Origin: a bacterium
Lineage (GTDB): Bacteria; Spirochaetota; UBA4802; UBA5550
Assembly: GCA_024224995.1 (NCBI GenBank)
Contig: JAAENB010000254.1
Span: forward strand, 1-23,600
Length of the DNA: 23,600 nt
Reading direction: 5' to 3'
The position numbers and the translations under genes were made by a program. Shown piece by piece: positions 15,708 to 23,076 of this stretch. Numbering within the stretch: the stretch's first letter is position 1; every line of letters begins with the position of its first letter. The notes under the pieces are model-generated. The model saw nothing but the letters and a program-made list of their open reading frames with translations. It was not told the origin of the DNA and ran no database searches.

Positions 15708-16218
15708 CATATACCGCCTTAACATTTAAGATTAGAGCTTTCTGAGGGCAAAATTCCACACAAACCGGCCCTTCGGGTCGGTCTTTGCATAAGTCACATT
15801 TCAGCGCTTTATCTTTGACCGAATCAAAGTTGATGCGGTGCATGGTATAAGCACAAGCCTCCCAGCACTTTAGACAGCCCTTGCATTCCTTTTCATCAAT
15901 ATACCTGGCATGTGTTTTAGGGGCAATTTTCAAGGCACCGGTTGGACAGGCAAAATAACACTCAGGAGCATCGCATTGATGACAGGATAAGACCGTTGGG
16001 AAACCTTCAAATTCATTTCTGTCTACCCAGATCCTTTGATGCATAGGTCCATTATCGCCCTCATGCACCAGCGCGCACATCAGTTCACAGGTTCCGCAGC
16101 CGGCACAAACGGATTGCTCATGCGGTACCTGTATGACATGCCCAATGGCCTTCTCAGGCATTGGCCTTGTGTCGTTTTCTGCGTTTTTTGTGTTTCCTTT
16201 CCTGATCTCAAGTCGCAT
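15697..16218 (-). CDS. Four-[4Fe-4S] ferredoxin subunit (HybA/DmsB/AorB type)
   Basis: This is a 173-residue polyferredoxin. Sixteen cysteines fall in four groups: C38/41/44/48, C79/82/87/91 (followed by P), C112/115/118/122 and C141/144/153/157 (followed by P), the classic four-cubane electron wire. There is no Tat signal, so it is cytoplasmic, unlike HybA. The start at 16218 is chosen because AGGAG sits 7 bases upstream. Upstream in-frame codons would run back through the 3' end of the hydrogenase gene. It lies between the hydrogenase large subunit and the AOR, overlapping the latter's start, so it is best placed to pass electrons between them. The same kind of subunit partners AOR in AorAB and YdhVY. 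Confidence is high for the fold, moderate for the partner. Confidence 0.93.
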   Translation of the reverse strand: MRLEIRKGNTKNAENDTRPMPEKAIGHVIQVPHEQSVCAGCGTCELMCALVHEGDNGPMHQRIWVDRNEFEGFPTVLSCHQCDAPECYFACPTGALKIAPKTHARYIDEKECKGCLKCWEACAYTMHRINFDSVKDKALKCDLCKDRPEGPVCVEFCPQKALILNVKAVYDEE

Positions 16219-16244
16219 AACAATAACTCCTTTATTTTGGTTTC

Positions 16245-17801
16245 CTAGAGTACACGGAATTTTCCAATAACGTCTCCAGAAGGTTTGAGAACATGAACAG
16301 CGCATGCGATACAGGGGTCAAAGGCTCTCACGGCTCTTACGATCTCAAATGGATTTTTTTCATCTTCTACCGGAAGTCCCGTAAGTGTCTGCTCAATAGG
16401 ACCTGGTTTATTGTTTGCATCGCGTGGGGAGGCGTTCCATGTTGTTGGTGTCACAATCTGGTATTTTTTTATTTTTGAGTTTTCAATTTTCATCCAATGC
16501 CCAAGAGCGCCTCTTGGAGCGCCGCTTATTCCAAATCCTTCAGACTCATCAGGAATTGTATACTCTGTGTATAACGGTTCATCCGGATCAAGTTCCATAA
16601 TCCATTCAGCCATAGCATCGGCGATGAGCTTACACTCAATAAAGCGAGCGATATTTCTGCCCATAATAGAAAAAAACACAGTGATATCCATGCCAATGTC
16701 TGAAAGAATTCTATCCACAAGTTCCCTGGTTGCCTTGTGATGAGCAGTATAATTAACAAGCACACGGGCTACAGGACCGGTTTCTACAACGGTGCCTCCA
16801 TATCGCGGAGATTTGATAAAGGAATATGCCTCTTTTTTATAGGGATTGGGGTTTGTCTCGCCTTCAGAAGGAGGAAGATTGCTGCTGCCGTCATACCAGG
16901 AATATTTTATATCTTCGGTTATTTTAGATATGTCCAATTTTTCAATTTCAAGTGCTGTATTTATTAATCCCTGCTGCATCAATCTTTTCCTGGTTGCCTG
17001 GTCCGGGTTCCCATCCTTAAGATCAAAACATCCATAAGAAAGAAATTTTCCGCAGCCGGGTCCAATTGTGCAATAATCTTTATAATATTTGGTAATAGTA
17101 AGCACATCATGAAGATATTCATTATTGATAAAATCCCTGATTCCGTTCAATATTTGGAGAAAAGTGGTTTTATTTTCTATTGTTGGTTTTACCGTTGCAC
17201 CGCCCGCGGCAATACCGCATTGATGAGGCATCTTCCCGCCAAAAATAGCAAGCATCTCGTGTGCGTCACTCCTTTTGTTGAATGCTTCAATATAATGTTT
17301 TATTGCGGTTATATTATCGTTCGCAGGAAGCCTGTAATCGCCTTCGTATCTTGGAATGAAAGGACCAAGAATGCCGCGTTTTAAAAATTTTTTTACAGAA
17401 GTAAGATCCGGGTTAGATCCTTTATAGTTTTGAACAGCGGTTATATCAACATAGTCAAGTATTGCAAGATGATAGAAATGCAGCAAGTCTGATTGTATAA
17501 TGTTGGCACCAAGAATGAGATTTCTTATAATTCGCGCGTTCTTATGAATGCTGCCGGAAATCCCGAATGCTTCATCAAGACACAACGCTGAAGTCATGGC
17601 ATGTGATGCCGGGCATACTCCGCATATTCGCTGTGTGAATATCGTTGCATCTAAAGGATCGCGATCTTTCAGTATGAGCTCCAATCCTCTGAATAGCGCT
17701 CCACTTAAATGAGCTTCTTCAATCGTATTATTCGCAACAGTCACCGTAATATCGAGGTGTCCCTCAATTCTTGACATTGGATTTATTTTTATTTTTTTCA
17801 T
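16245..17801 (-). CDS. [NiFe] hydrogenase large (catalytic) subunit
   Basis: This is a 518-residue catalytic subunit. The L0 motif MSRIEGH (9-15) and L1 motif RICGVCPASH (C60, C63) lead to GPVARV and GAPRGALGHW in the middle. The L2 motif FDPCIACAVH (C497, C500, H503) is followed by a 15-residue tail that a HyaD/HybD-type endopeptidase would normally remove after nickel insertion. All four Ni-ligating cysteines are present, so it should be active. The DPCIACAVH ending is group-1-like. The start is at 17801, where ATGA overlaps the small-subunit stop; an upstream in-frame ATG at 17858 would extend into that gene and lacks family similarity. No hyp maturation genes or endopeptidase are in the window, so these must be supplied elsewhere. 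Confidence 0.97.
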   Translation of the reverse strand: MKKIKINPMSRIEGHLDITVTVANNTIEEAHLSGALFRGLELILKDRDPLDATIFTQRICGVCPASHAMTSALCLDEAFGISGSIHKNARIIRNLILGANIIQSDLLHFYHLAILDYVDITAVQNYKGSNPDLTSVKKFLKRGILGPFIPRYEGDYRLPANDNITAIKHYIEAFNKRSDAHEMLAIFGGKMPHQCGIAAGGATVKPTIENKTTFLQILNGIRDFINNEYLHDVLTITKYYKDYCTIGPGCGKFLSYGCFDLKDGNPDQATRKRLMQQGLINTALEIEKLDISKITEDIKYSWYDGSSNLPPSEGETNPNPYKKEAYSFIKSPRYGGTVVETGPVARVLVNYTAHHKATRELVDRILSDIGMDITVFFSIMGRNIARFIECKLIADAMAEWIMELDPDEPLYTEYTIPDESEGFGISGAPRGALGHWMKIENSKIKKYQIVTPTTWNASPRDANNKPGPIEQTLTGLPVEDEKNPFEIVRAVRAFDPCIACAVHVLKPSGDVIGKFRVL

Positions 17802-18634
17802 TCTACAAGCTCCGATATTTCGATATCTGGGAAATGAGGGTGAGCGCATCCTATGCAAGGCGTCCCTGCTTCAATACACCAGGAGATCCCATTGTTCCAT
17901 TTAAGTGCTGGACAGTTGGTATATGTTACCCGGCCCTTGCATCCCATCTTCTTAAAACATCCTTTATCTCCCGGATATGCAGCAAAAACATCTTTCATAT
18001 AGTCATCATTTCTTGGGCAATTATTATGTATTAAGTCCCCGTAAAATTTGAGTGGCCTGGAATATTCATCCAGTTCAATGTCATTCTTGAGCACGATATC
18101 TTTGAGTGTGCCCATAAACCAGTGAGGATGACAGGGGCACCCCGGTAAATTAATTAAGGGTGTGTTAATTCCTTCTGCATTTACACCGGAAAGAAAGTGA
18201 TTCACCGTTTGACAATTTGCAGGATTGGGCGCTGCTGCGGAAATACCTCCAAACGCTGCGCAAGTACCTATCGCTATTATTATTTGAGCATCTTGTGCGA
18301 ATTTTTCCAGGGATTTTAAAACAGGTTCCCGCCTTTTTTCGTTCTCCCCCATACAACAAAATAAACCATCGTCCTTAAAAGGAATCGCTCCCTCAATTAC
18401 AAGTATGTATTCTCCCTTTGCCTGTTCAGCAGTGGTTCGTGCAGCATCAATAACCATTTCGCCGCTTCCGGCCATAATGGTAAGTTGAAAAACAAGGTTG
18501 ATATGCCCGCCTGGAATTACCGGGTTAATTAGAAAATTCAAGACAGTGGGATTCCGGGTATTGAGAACAGAGATAGTGCAGCCACTGCAATCAGATGCTT
18601 TAAACCATATAACCGGGTATTCTTTTATCTTCAT
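17798..18634 (-). CDS. [NiFe] hydrogenase small (Fe-S) subunit, cytoplasmic
   Basis: This is a 278-residue electron-transfer subunit. The proximal cluster is C16, C19, C125 and C166 (DCSGC, GTCAAFGG, LPGCPC). The distal cluster is H203, C206, C226 and C232 (HNNCPR, GCFKKMGC). The medial cluster is C241, C260 and C263, plus C253 in SWCIEAG where standard group 1 enzymes carry proline, which predicts a [4Fe-4S] rather than [3Fe-4S] medial cluster. There is no twin-arginine signal and no C-terminal anchor, and TAA stands immediately before the ATG, so no longer form exists. The sequence otherwise looks group-1-like, a family usually exported. GAGG lies 7 bases before the ATG. The gene starts 16 bases after the SIS gene and overlaps the large subunit by 4 bases. 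Confidence 0.95.
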   Translation of the reverse strand: MKIKEYPVIWFKASDCSGCTISVLNTRNPTVLNFLINPVIPGGHINLVFQLTIMAGSGEMVIDAARTTAEQAKGEYILVIEGAIPFKDDGLFCCMGENEKRREPVLKSLEKFAQDAQIIIAIGTCAAFGGISAAAPNPANCQTVNHFLSGVNAEGINTPLINLPGCPCHPHWFMGTLKDIVLKNDIELDEYSRPLKFYGDLIHNNCPRNDDYMKDVFAAYPGDKGCFKKMGCKGRVTYTNCPALKWNNGISWCIEAGTPCIGCAHPHFPDIEISELVE

Positions 18635-18650
18635 TTATTTACCTCACTTG

Positions 18651-20000
18651 TTAAAATCCCCGTTTTTGATATTTGGTATAAGCAATTTTGTCGTATTCTG
18701 CGGCACCAACGGCTTGATAATTTTGCCAAAAGCAAGGGGTTTCCTTCTCCAAAACCATGTAATATGTCCATTGGGCAGTGAGCATCCAGAGTACCAGGTC
18801 CCCTGACAGGCCGCTAACAGGACAAATTTTATCATTGAATCCTTCAACAGCAAGCACTCCGGCACCATCCCCACTATAGGTATTGATTGCCTCATCGACA
18901 TAATCAGAGAGCTTATGTCCCGGTTCCCCTGTATCAAACGGACCAAATGCTACAGTATATGCGCCTGCTTTTTTTGCTGCTTTTGCTACCTCTATTTCGT
19001 CTTTATTACCAGGAGAAATAGCTCCAATCAAAACAATATCATTGGCCTTTAAGTCATCCTTGTAGTTTTCATAGATATCAGCGATCATGGTCCCTCCCGC
19101 TACCTTATAGGCATCGTTTACGAACATATTAGTAGTCCCTTCATAGGGTCTGCCTTTTTGAGGATGACCATAAACAAGCAGTCTCGGTTTTTTACTTACA
19201 TCCTCGTTTTTATATTTGAGAATTTGTTGGGTCCATTTTTTCGCTACTCTATCTATTTTAGTGAATTCCTCATTTTTAATTTTTTTAAAACTCTCAATGA
19301 CGATAGTAAGATATTCTTTTGCAATTTCAACACCGTTGTCGTGCCCTTTGGTCCCAATTAGTTTACAAAGAGCTGCGGTGGAAGCCCAGTAGATAAGAAA
19401 CTGGGTAATACCACTGGCGGAAATAATTTTGAATTCCTGGATCTCCGGGGTCGAGATGATACCACAGTCCCATGGGGAGCCGCTATCAATAACAAGGTCA
19501 GAAATATCTTCGATTGAAAGTAACATAGCAACAGGGTGATAAGCACCAAGCGGTGTTTTATAGAACCTGGCATAACTATTGGTTATCCCAACCGTATACA
19601 CCCCACGTGCTCGCGCTTCATCAGGTCCAACTTGCGGTATGGTAAATTTATCGGGATTGATAAGGGATGGGCCATCGGTTAAAAGAAAATCTCCAGCCTT
19701 CATTGTCTTATAATCATCAGCAATATTTCTATCTGCACGCTGCGGGAGTACAAATGGTTGACCTGGAATGTCAGGACTGGCAGCGAACATGGCAAAGTGA
19801 CCCAGGAGTACGTGGGAATAAATAGTTCCACCGGAGCATTTTACCTCGTATGCTTTTTCCATGGCCTTCGATATATTTCCAGTTTGCTCTTTAAGAATAT
19901 AATCAACGATATCTATAATACCATTGTAATATTGCACACTGTAAGAATCCTCGTGAATTGTATCATTGCCCGCAGGAACTTCATTTTTTGATTTAGCCAT
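18651..20000 (-). CDS. Tandem SIS-domain protein heading the hydrogenase/AOR operon
   Basis: This 449-residue soluble protein, with no signal, appears to contain two sugar-isomerase-like (SIS) folds. The first (about 20-250) follows the UPF0309/DUF2529 plan: an N-terminal helix, GGTIYSHVLLGHF, GDFLLTDGPS, RARGVYTVGITNSY, DLVIDSGSPWDCG and ASGITQFLIYWASTAAL. The second (about 270-430) repeats it: RLLVYGHPQKGRPYEG, NDIVLIGAISPGNKDE, KKAGAYTVAFGPFD and DGAGVLAVEGFND, then SGDLVLWMLTAQWTYY. SIS domains bind phosphosugars and act as isomerases, deacetylases or regulators; no specific activity can be assigned. ATG 20000 is chosen because GGAG lies 6 bases upstream; the ATG at 20012 has none. Its place as first gene, 16 bases from the hydrogenase, suggests a linked role such as supplying or sensing a sugar substrate. 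Confidence 0.65.
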   Translation of the reverse strand: MAKSKNEVPAGNDTIHEDSYSVQYYNGIIDIVDYILKEQTGNISKAMEKAYEVKCSGGTIYSHVLLGHFAMFAASPDIPGQPFVLPQRADRNIADDYKTMKAGDFLLTDGPSLINPDKFTIPQVGPDEARARGVYTVGITNSYARFYKTPLGAYHPVAMLLSIEDISDLVIDSGSPWDCGIISTPEIQEFKIISASGITQFLIYWASTAALCKLIGTKGHDNGVEIAKEYLTIVIESFKKIKNEEFTKIDRVAKKWTQQILKYKNEDVSKKPRLLVYGHPQKGRPYEGTTNMFVNDAYKVAGGTMIADIYENYKDDLKANDIVLIGAISPGNKDEIEVAKAAKKAGAYTVAFGPFDTGEPGHKLSDYVDEAINTYSGDGAGVLAVEGFNDKICPVSGLSGDLVLWMLTAQWTYYMVLEKETPCFWQNYQAVGAAEYDKIAYTKYQKRGF

Positions 20001-20054
20001 TTTTTGCTCCATTGCCTGTAATAAGAATGAATAAGATTGTGAGATTGAGATTGA

Positions 20055-20083
20055 ATAATGACAGGAGTCTCTAATAAAGTCAA
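20055..20083 (-). promoter_or_regulatory. Predicted sigma70-type promoter of the SIS-hydrogenase-AOR operon
   Basis: On the minus strand TTGACT (20078-20083) and CATTAT (20055-20060) are spaced by 17 bases, 55 bases upstream of the SIS start at 20000. I saw no obvious operator palindrome around it. A second promoter points the other way from 20144. Confidence 0.6.
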
Positions 20084-20143
20084 CAATAATTCATAAAAAC
20101 TCCAATAGGGTGCGGGGTGGTCAGCCCGGTTCGTGAATTGGCC

Positions 20144-20171
20144 TTGACACCCGGATTTTATTTGATATAAA
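20144..20171 (+). promoter_or_regulatory. Predicted promoter of a broken downstream gene
   Basis: TTGACA (20144-20149) and TATAAA (20166-20171) are separated by 16 bases. The promoter faces away from the hydrogenase operon and is followed by an excellent ribosome site (AGGAGG at 20206-20211) and an ATG at 20222, but only a relic follows. Confidence 0.6.
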
Positions 20172-20221
20172 GAAAATTTCTATAGTAAAAGCAAGAAAAA
20201 CCGGGAGGAGGCTGCTAAATT

Positions 20222-20406
20222 ATGAGAAGTTTCATATTGATTAATATTTTCATTCTATTGCCGGTTCTTTTAAATTTATCTTTAAATGTGTCCCCCTCAC
20301 CGGAAATTCGATTGCCTATGCTTCTCCCGATGAAAAAACGGGGACGGAAGAGGATTTCTTCCGGTTGGAGGAGGAAATAGTTATATCTGCGTCATATAAT
20401 TCGTAG
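20222..20406 (+). pseudogene. Frameshifted, truncated secreted-protein relic, possibly TonB-dependent receptor
   Basis: After promoter and AGGAGG (10 bases upstream), ATG 20222 opens a signal-peptide-like frame (MRSFILINIFILLPVLLNLS) that degenerates into basic nonsense after the C-run at 20292-20296. Shifting frame there as if one base were lost restores a protein-like continuation: TGNSIAYASPDEKTGTEEDFF, then RLEEEIVISASYNS, ending at TAG 20404. The acidic LEEE-xVxISAS pattern just after a signal peptide resembles the start of the plug region of TonB-dependent receptors, but the barrel is absent. Without the shift it would be a 52-residue peptide ending near 20380. The receptor identity is inference at moderate to low confidence; the frameshift reading is better supported by composition. 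Confidence 0.5.
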
Positions 20407-20427
20407 TTTAATTCGTAATGAAGTTAA

Positions 20428-21291
20428 TTATCTATTTTCCAGAGATTGATTAAATAGCCACTTTAGAACTTCAGGATCTTCATACACCGGGGCAGCGGTG
20501 TGCCCCATTCCAAGGTATCTGGTAATTTTAAATAATGCGACCCCGTTACGGGTCAGGGTTTTGGTTTCATGAGGATATGTGTATACCGTTTGGTCCCAGC
20601 TGGTATAGGTAATAGAACCATTTTTTACGCTCTCTTCAGCGGTATAATTATACTCTTTGGCCGCGATATAATCGCTCTCCTGGTCGTAGTCCTCTGATCC
20701 GTAATGAAACCACATAGACGTTTTATTAAGTACTTGAGTAGCGGTAATATAATTATAAATTCCACCACCCGCAGGAATTATTCCCGCCACAATATAACCA
20801 TAATCATCATACAGGTCTTGAGCCATATACGTTGTTCCGTGAGCGCCCATTGAAAATCCGATTATATAAATACGATTAGTGTCGATTTGATAAGATTTAT
20901 TTTTTATAATAGTATTAATAAGTTCTCTTATCCATACGGCATTGGTACTGAATCCAATATTTGTGTTATTAGGAGCAAAATAAACACTGGGATAGGCTTT
21001 TTTCTGCACTTCGTCATTGTAGCCCACAATGCAGGGTTGATAGTAATGATCGGTAAGTGTGGTACTTCCATGAAGAGCTATTACTAAAGGATACCTTCTG
21101 CGGCAATTGACTTCGTTCTCAAAATTATACGGCAGCCACAATTTGTATGTATTGGTTCCATAATCAAGTAATCCGGAGTCGGGTATTGTTCGGTCAGCGG
21201 GACACTCTTCACCGTGTCCGCAAGATAAAATCAGCAAAGAACCTGTTATTATTGTTATAACTAATTTATTGAGTTTTTTCCTGTTCAACAT
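20428..21291 (-). CDS. Alpha/beta-hydrolase esterase, predicted lipoprotein
   Basis: This 287-residue protein, counted from the chosen start, has a lipoprotein signal (RKKLNKL, then a hydrophobic stretch to LLILSC). The enzyme domain resembles the LpqC/PHB-depolymerase-like and feruloyl-esterase branch of alpha/beta hydrolases. It has PLVIALHGST with the oxyanion region, the nucleophile elbow GFSMGAHGT, a likely acid in HYGSEDYDQ and the catalytic His in LGMGHTAAP. It probably cleaves an ester, such as a polyester, acylated carbohydrate or lipid ester, at the outer membrane; the substrate is unknown. ATG 21291 is preferred because AAGAAG lies 6 bases upstream; the in-frame ATG at 21297 has no spacing. 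It follows the porin by 10 bases on the same strand, so the two are likely co-expressed. Confidence 0.82.
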   Translation of the reverse strand: MLNRKKLNKLVITIITGSLLILSCGHGEECPADRTIPDSGLLDYGTNTYKLWLPYNFENEVNCRRRYPLVIALHGSTTLTDHYYQPCIVGYNDEVQKKAYPSVYFAPNNTNIGFSTNAVWIRELINTIIKNKSYQIDTNRIYIIGFSMGAHGTTYMAQDLYDDYGYIVAGIIPAGGGIYNYITATQVLNKTSMWFHYGSEDYDQESDYIAAKEYNYTAEESVKNGSITYTSWDQTVYTYPHETKTLTRNGVALFKITRYLGMGHTAAPVYEDPEVLKWLFNQSLENR

Positions 21292-21301
21292 AATCATCTT
21301 C

Positions 21302-22399
21302 TTAAATCAAATATCCAAACAACATATTAAATTGATTTATGCCGGTATTTGCTTTGTTGCTTATCCATTGGTAATCAAACTTTATTACAAGATTTTTTGC
21401 AGGTTTGAATGACAATCCGGCGGTAATTATTGATTGGTCATTGCTTTCATCGGCGGTATAACCATCCGCAACTTTATAATGAGTGTTTACTTTTTCATAT
21501 CTTCCAAATAAAATCAATTGAAGATCTGTTTCTAATAGATGTAAAACGTCATAACCCGCTTCGAAATAGAATCCTAACATTTCTTTACCGATATTTTCAA
21601 AAATATAAGCGTTGATTTTTTCAACTTCATTAATTTTAACAAACGCGCATAATGATTTAAACTGAATTCCCGCGTACTTAAAATCCAAATGCGCGTCTAC
21701 AATAACTGTTGCGGCGCCAAAAACTTTGTCCTGTCCTGTGTTGCCGTAAAAACAGGAAACTCCAACGAACGATGATTCCAAAAAATTATAATCCAGACGA
21801 GCGGCAACAGCAAGACTTTCTGCCTTAGCTTCCGACACATTTTGTCTGCCTTCTCTTAATCCCAGTTCACTATCAAAATCAACTCCATCGAGGCTTGAGA
21901 TCCCATAAACTGTATAAGAAAAACCAAACGCTTTGCCATATAAACCGGTTCCAATTTCACTCCATGTTGTTGGAATAAGATACTGTTCGGTTAGAGGTCT
22001 ATTGGAACCAAGAATTAAGGTCGGTTCATGAATTTCGTTTATCATTCCAAGAGGAACAAGGAGCACGCCCACTCTGAAATTTAAATAATCATTAAATAAA
22101 TAATCAAGAGAAAGTTGTTCTACAAGAAGATCTTTTCCATGCTCAATTCCAATTCTAGAATTCATGATGATTGTATCTTCAAAGTTATAATCAATCATAA
22201 ATACGACTCTCCGCATATCGACTTGATCTATTTTTTGCGAGTCTTCACCACTTTCATCTTCATTCGAAAAATTTTCATAAATAAATTCACCATAAGACCC
22301 AAATGATAAGGGATTCGAATCTTCACTTTCAGCTGCGTATAAACTAATTGTTAAAATAAAAAAAATGAATATACTATAGATTATATGTTTAACGATCAC
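21302..22399 (-). CDS. Outer-membrane beta-barrel porin (phosphate-selective porin O/P-like)
   Basis: This 365-residue protein has a Sec signal peptide (hydrophobic 6-20, cleavage near SLYAAES). Alternating amphipathic strands typical of a 16-stranded-type barrel follow. The stretch LNFRVGVLLVPLGMINEIHEP and the following TEQYLIPTTWSEIGTGLYG are characteristic of OprO/OprP-like porins. The protein ends in short strands and a final FNMLFGYLI, fitting C-terminal BAM recognition. Ion specificity cannot be inferred. The start is GTG; 22399 (GGAG 7 bases upstream) is preferred over GTG 22402. It is the first gene of a two-gene unit with the esterase lipoprotein, suggesting uptake of products released at the surface. 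A dispersed repeat lies upstream. Confidence 0.8.
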   Translation of the reverse strand: MIVKHIIYSIFIFFILTISLYAAESEDSNPLSFGSYGEFIYENFSNEDESGEDSQKIDQVDMRRVVFMIDYNFEDTIIMNSRIGIEHGKDLLVEQLSLDYLFNDYLNFRVGVLLVPLGMINEIHEPTLILGSNRPLTEQYLIPTTWSEIGTGLYGKAFGFSYTVYGISSLDGVDFDSELGLREGRQNVSEAKAESLAVAARLDYNFLESSFVGVSCFYGNTGQDKVFGAATVIVDAHLDFKYAGIQFKSLCAFVKINEVEKINAYIFENIGKEMLGFYFEAGYDVLHLLETDLQLILFGRYEKVNTHYKVADGYTADESNDQSIITAGLSFKPAKNLVIKFDYQWISNKANTGINQFNMLFGYLI

Positions 22400-22490
22400 C
22401 ACGTAACTCCGGCCTCTCTTCTTTTACGGAATAGTATTAAAATACTGAAAAAGACAGTTGATTCTTTTCATAACCTAAGTCAAATTTTAT

Positions 22491-22529
22491 ATCCGGGAAC
22501 TTCCGTTAAAAAAGGTTTTTTAAAGAGAC
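22491..22529 (-). repeat. Dispersed repeat, inverted copy upstream of the porin
   Basis: Read on the minus strand this matches 7239-7277 (CTCTTTAA, then AACCTTTTTTAAC, then a GGAAnTTCCCGG core) with a few changes. A second partial copy of CTTTTTAACAGG follows on the same strand at about 22540-22555, so the family seems locally duplicated here. Confidence 0.5.
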
Positions 22530-22582
22530 AAAATCCATTGCCTGTTAAAAAGCCCTTTTCAGTTACCAGACTTAAATTTGAA

Positions 22583-23002
22583 TTAACAATTAGCTCTCTT
22601 TTTTATTTCAGCAATAAAATAATCTCTATCTGTATCTGTTAATAATAGTGATGGAATTTTTATTGTTGGTTGATTATTTTTGTTGTTTTTTTCAGTGACA
22701 AGGATTGTTTTTTCTGAATCATAATTAATTGATTCTATATTCGAATATAAAATAACTCGTGAAGCAGCCAGTGCTCGCAGTTTGAGTAGAAATTGATCAT
22801 TCTCAAAAGTAACAACAGCAAGTGATTTATACAAAAAATAAAAAGTAATTCCCAGAATGGCAACACTGACAGGTGCAATAAGTTTAAAGTTTATTTCATT
22901 TCCAAATAATGCCAGGAAAGTCGCACCCAAAGCGAGTAAACCAGAAATCTGAAATACACGATAAAATTTTGGATTGCATAATAATTTTTCATCATCCTTC
23001 AT
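22583..23002 (-). CDS. Small two-helix membrane protein, unknown function
   Basis: This 139-residue protein starts with a charged segment (MKDDEKLLCNPKFY). Two hydrophobic helices follow (about 15-33 and 40-58). A soluble C-terminal part (about 62-139) is rich in beta-type residues, with FENDQFLLKLRA, SRVILYSNIESINYD and TIKIPSLLLTDTDRDYF. Two N-terminal helices followed by a small beta domain that begins after V-TFENDQF resemble bacterial PH-like (bPH) membrane proteins; this is a topology-level suggestion only. AGGAG lies 8 bases before the ATG, and a promoter lies at 23049-23076. It is monocistronic. No functional motif is seen. Confidence 0.7.
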   Translation of the reverse strand: MKDDEKLLCNPKFYRVFQISGLLALGATFLALFGNEINFKLIAPVSVAILGITFYFLYKSLAVVTFENDQFLLKLRALAASRVILYSNIESINYDSEKTILVTEKNNKNNQPTIKIPSLLLTDTDRDYFIAEIKKRANC

Positions 23003-23048
23003 TAATAAACTCCTTTTTTGTAATTACTTATTCTTTTAGAGATGAGCA

Positions 23049-23076
23049 AATATAATTAATACACTAAAAAAAACAA
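23049..23076 (-). promoter_or_regulatory. Predicted promoter of the small membrane protein gene
   Basis: On the minus strand TTGTTT (23071-23076) and TATATT (23049-23054) are spaced by 16 bases, 47 bases before the ATG. The -35 occurs within AAACTTGTTT, as in other promoters of this window. Confidence 0.45.

Noticed and set aside
16219..16305. 29-residue N-terminal extension of the polyferredoxin
   Set aside because: It overlaps the large-subunit 3' end. AGGAG lies 7 bases before the ATG at 16218, and the extension has no family similarity.
17802..17858. Longer start for the hydrogenase large subunit
   Set aside because: The extension lies inside the small-subunit gene. The ATGA overlap at 17798-17801 gives a normal family N-terminus (MKKIKINPMSRIEGH).
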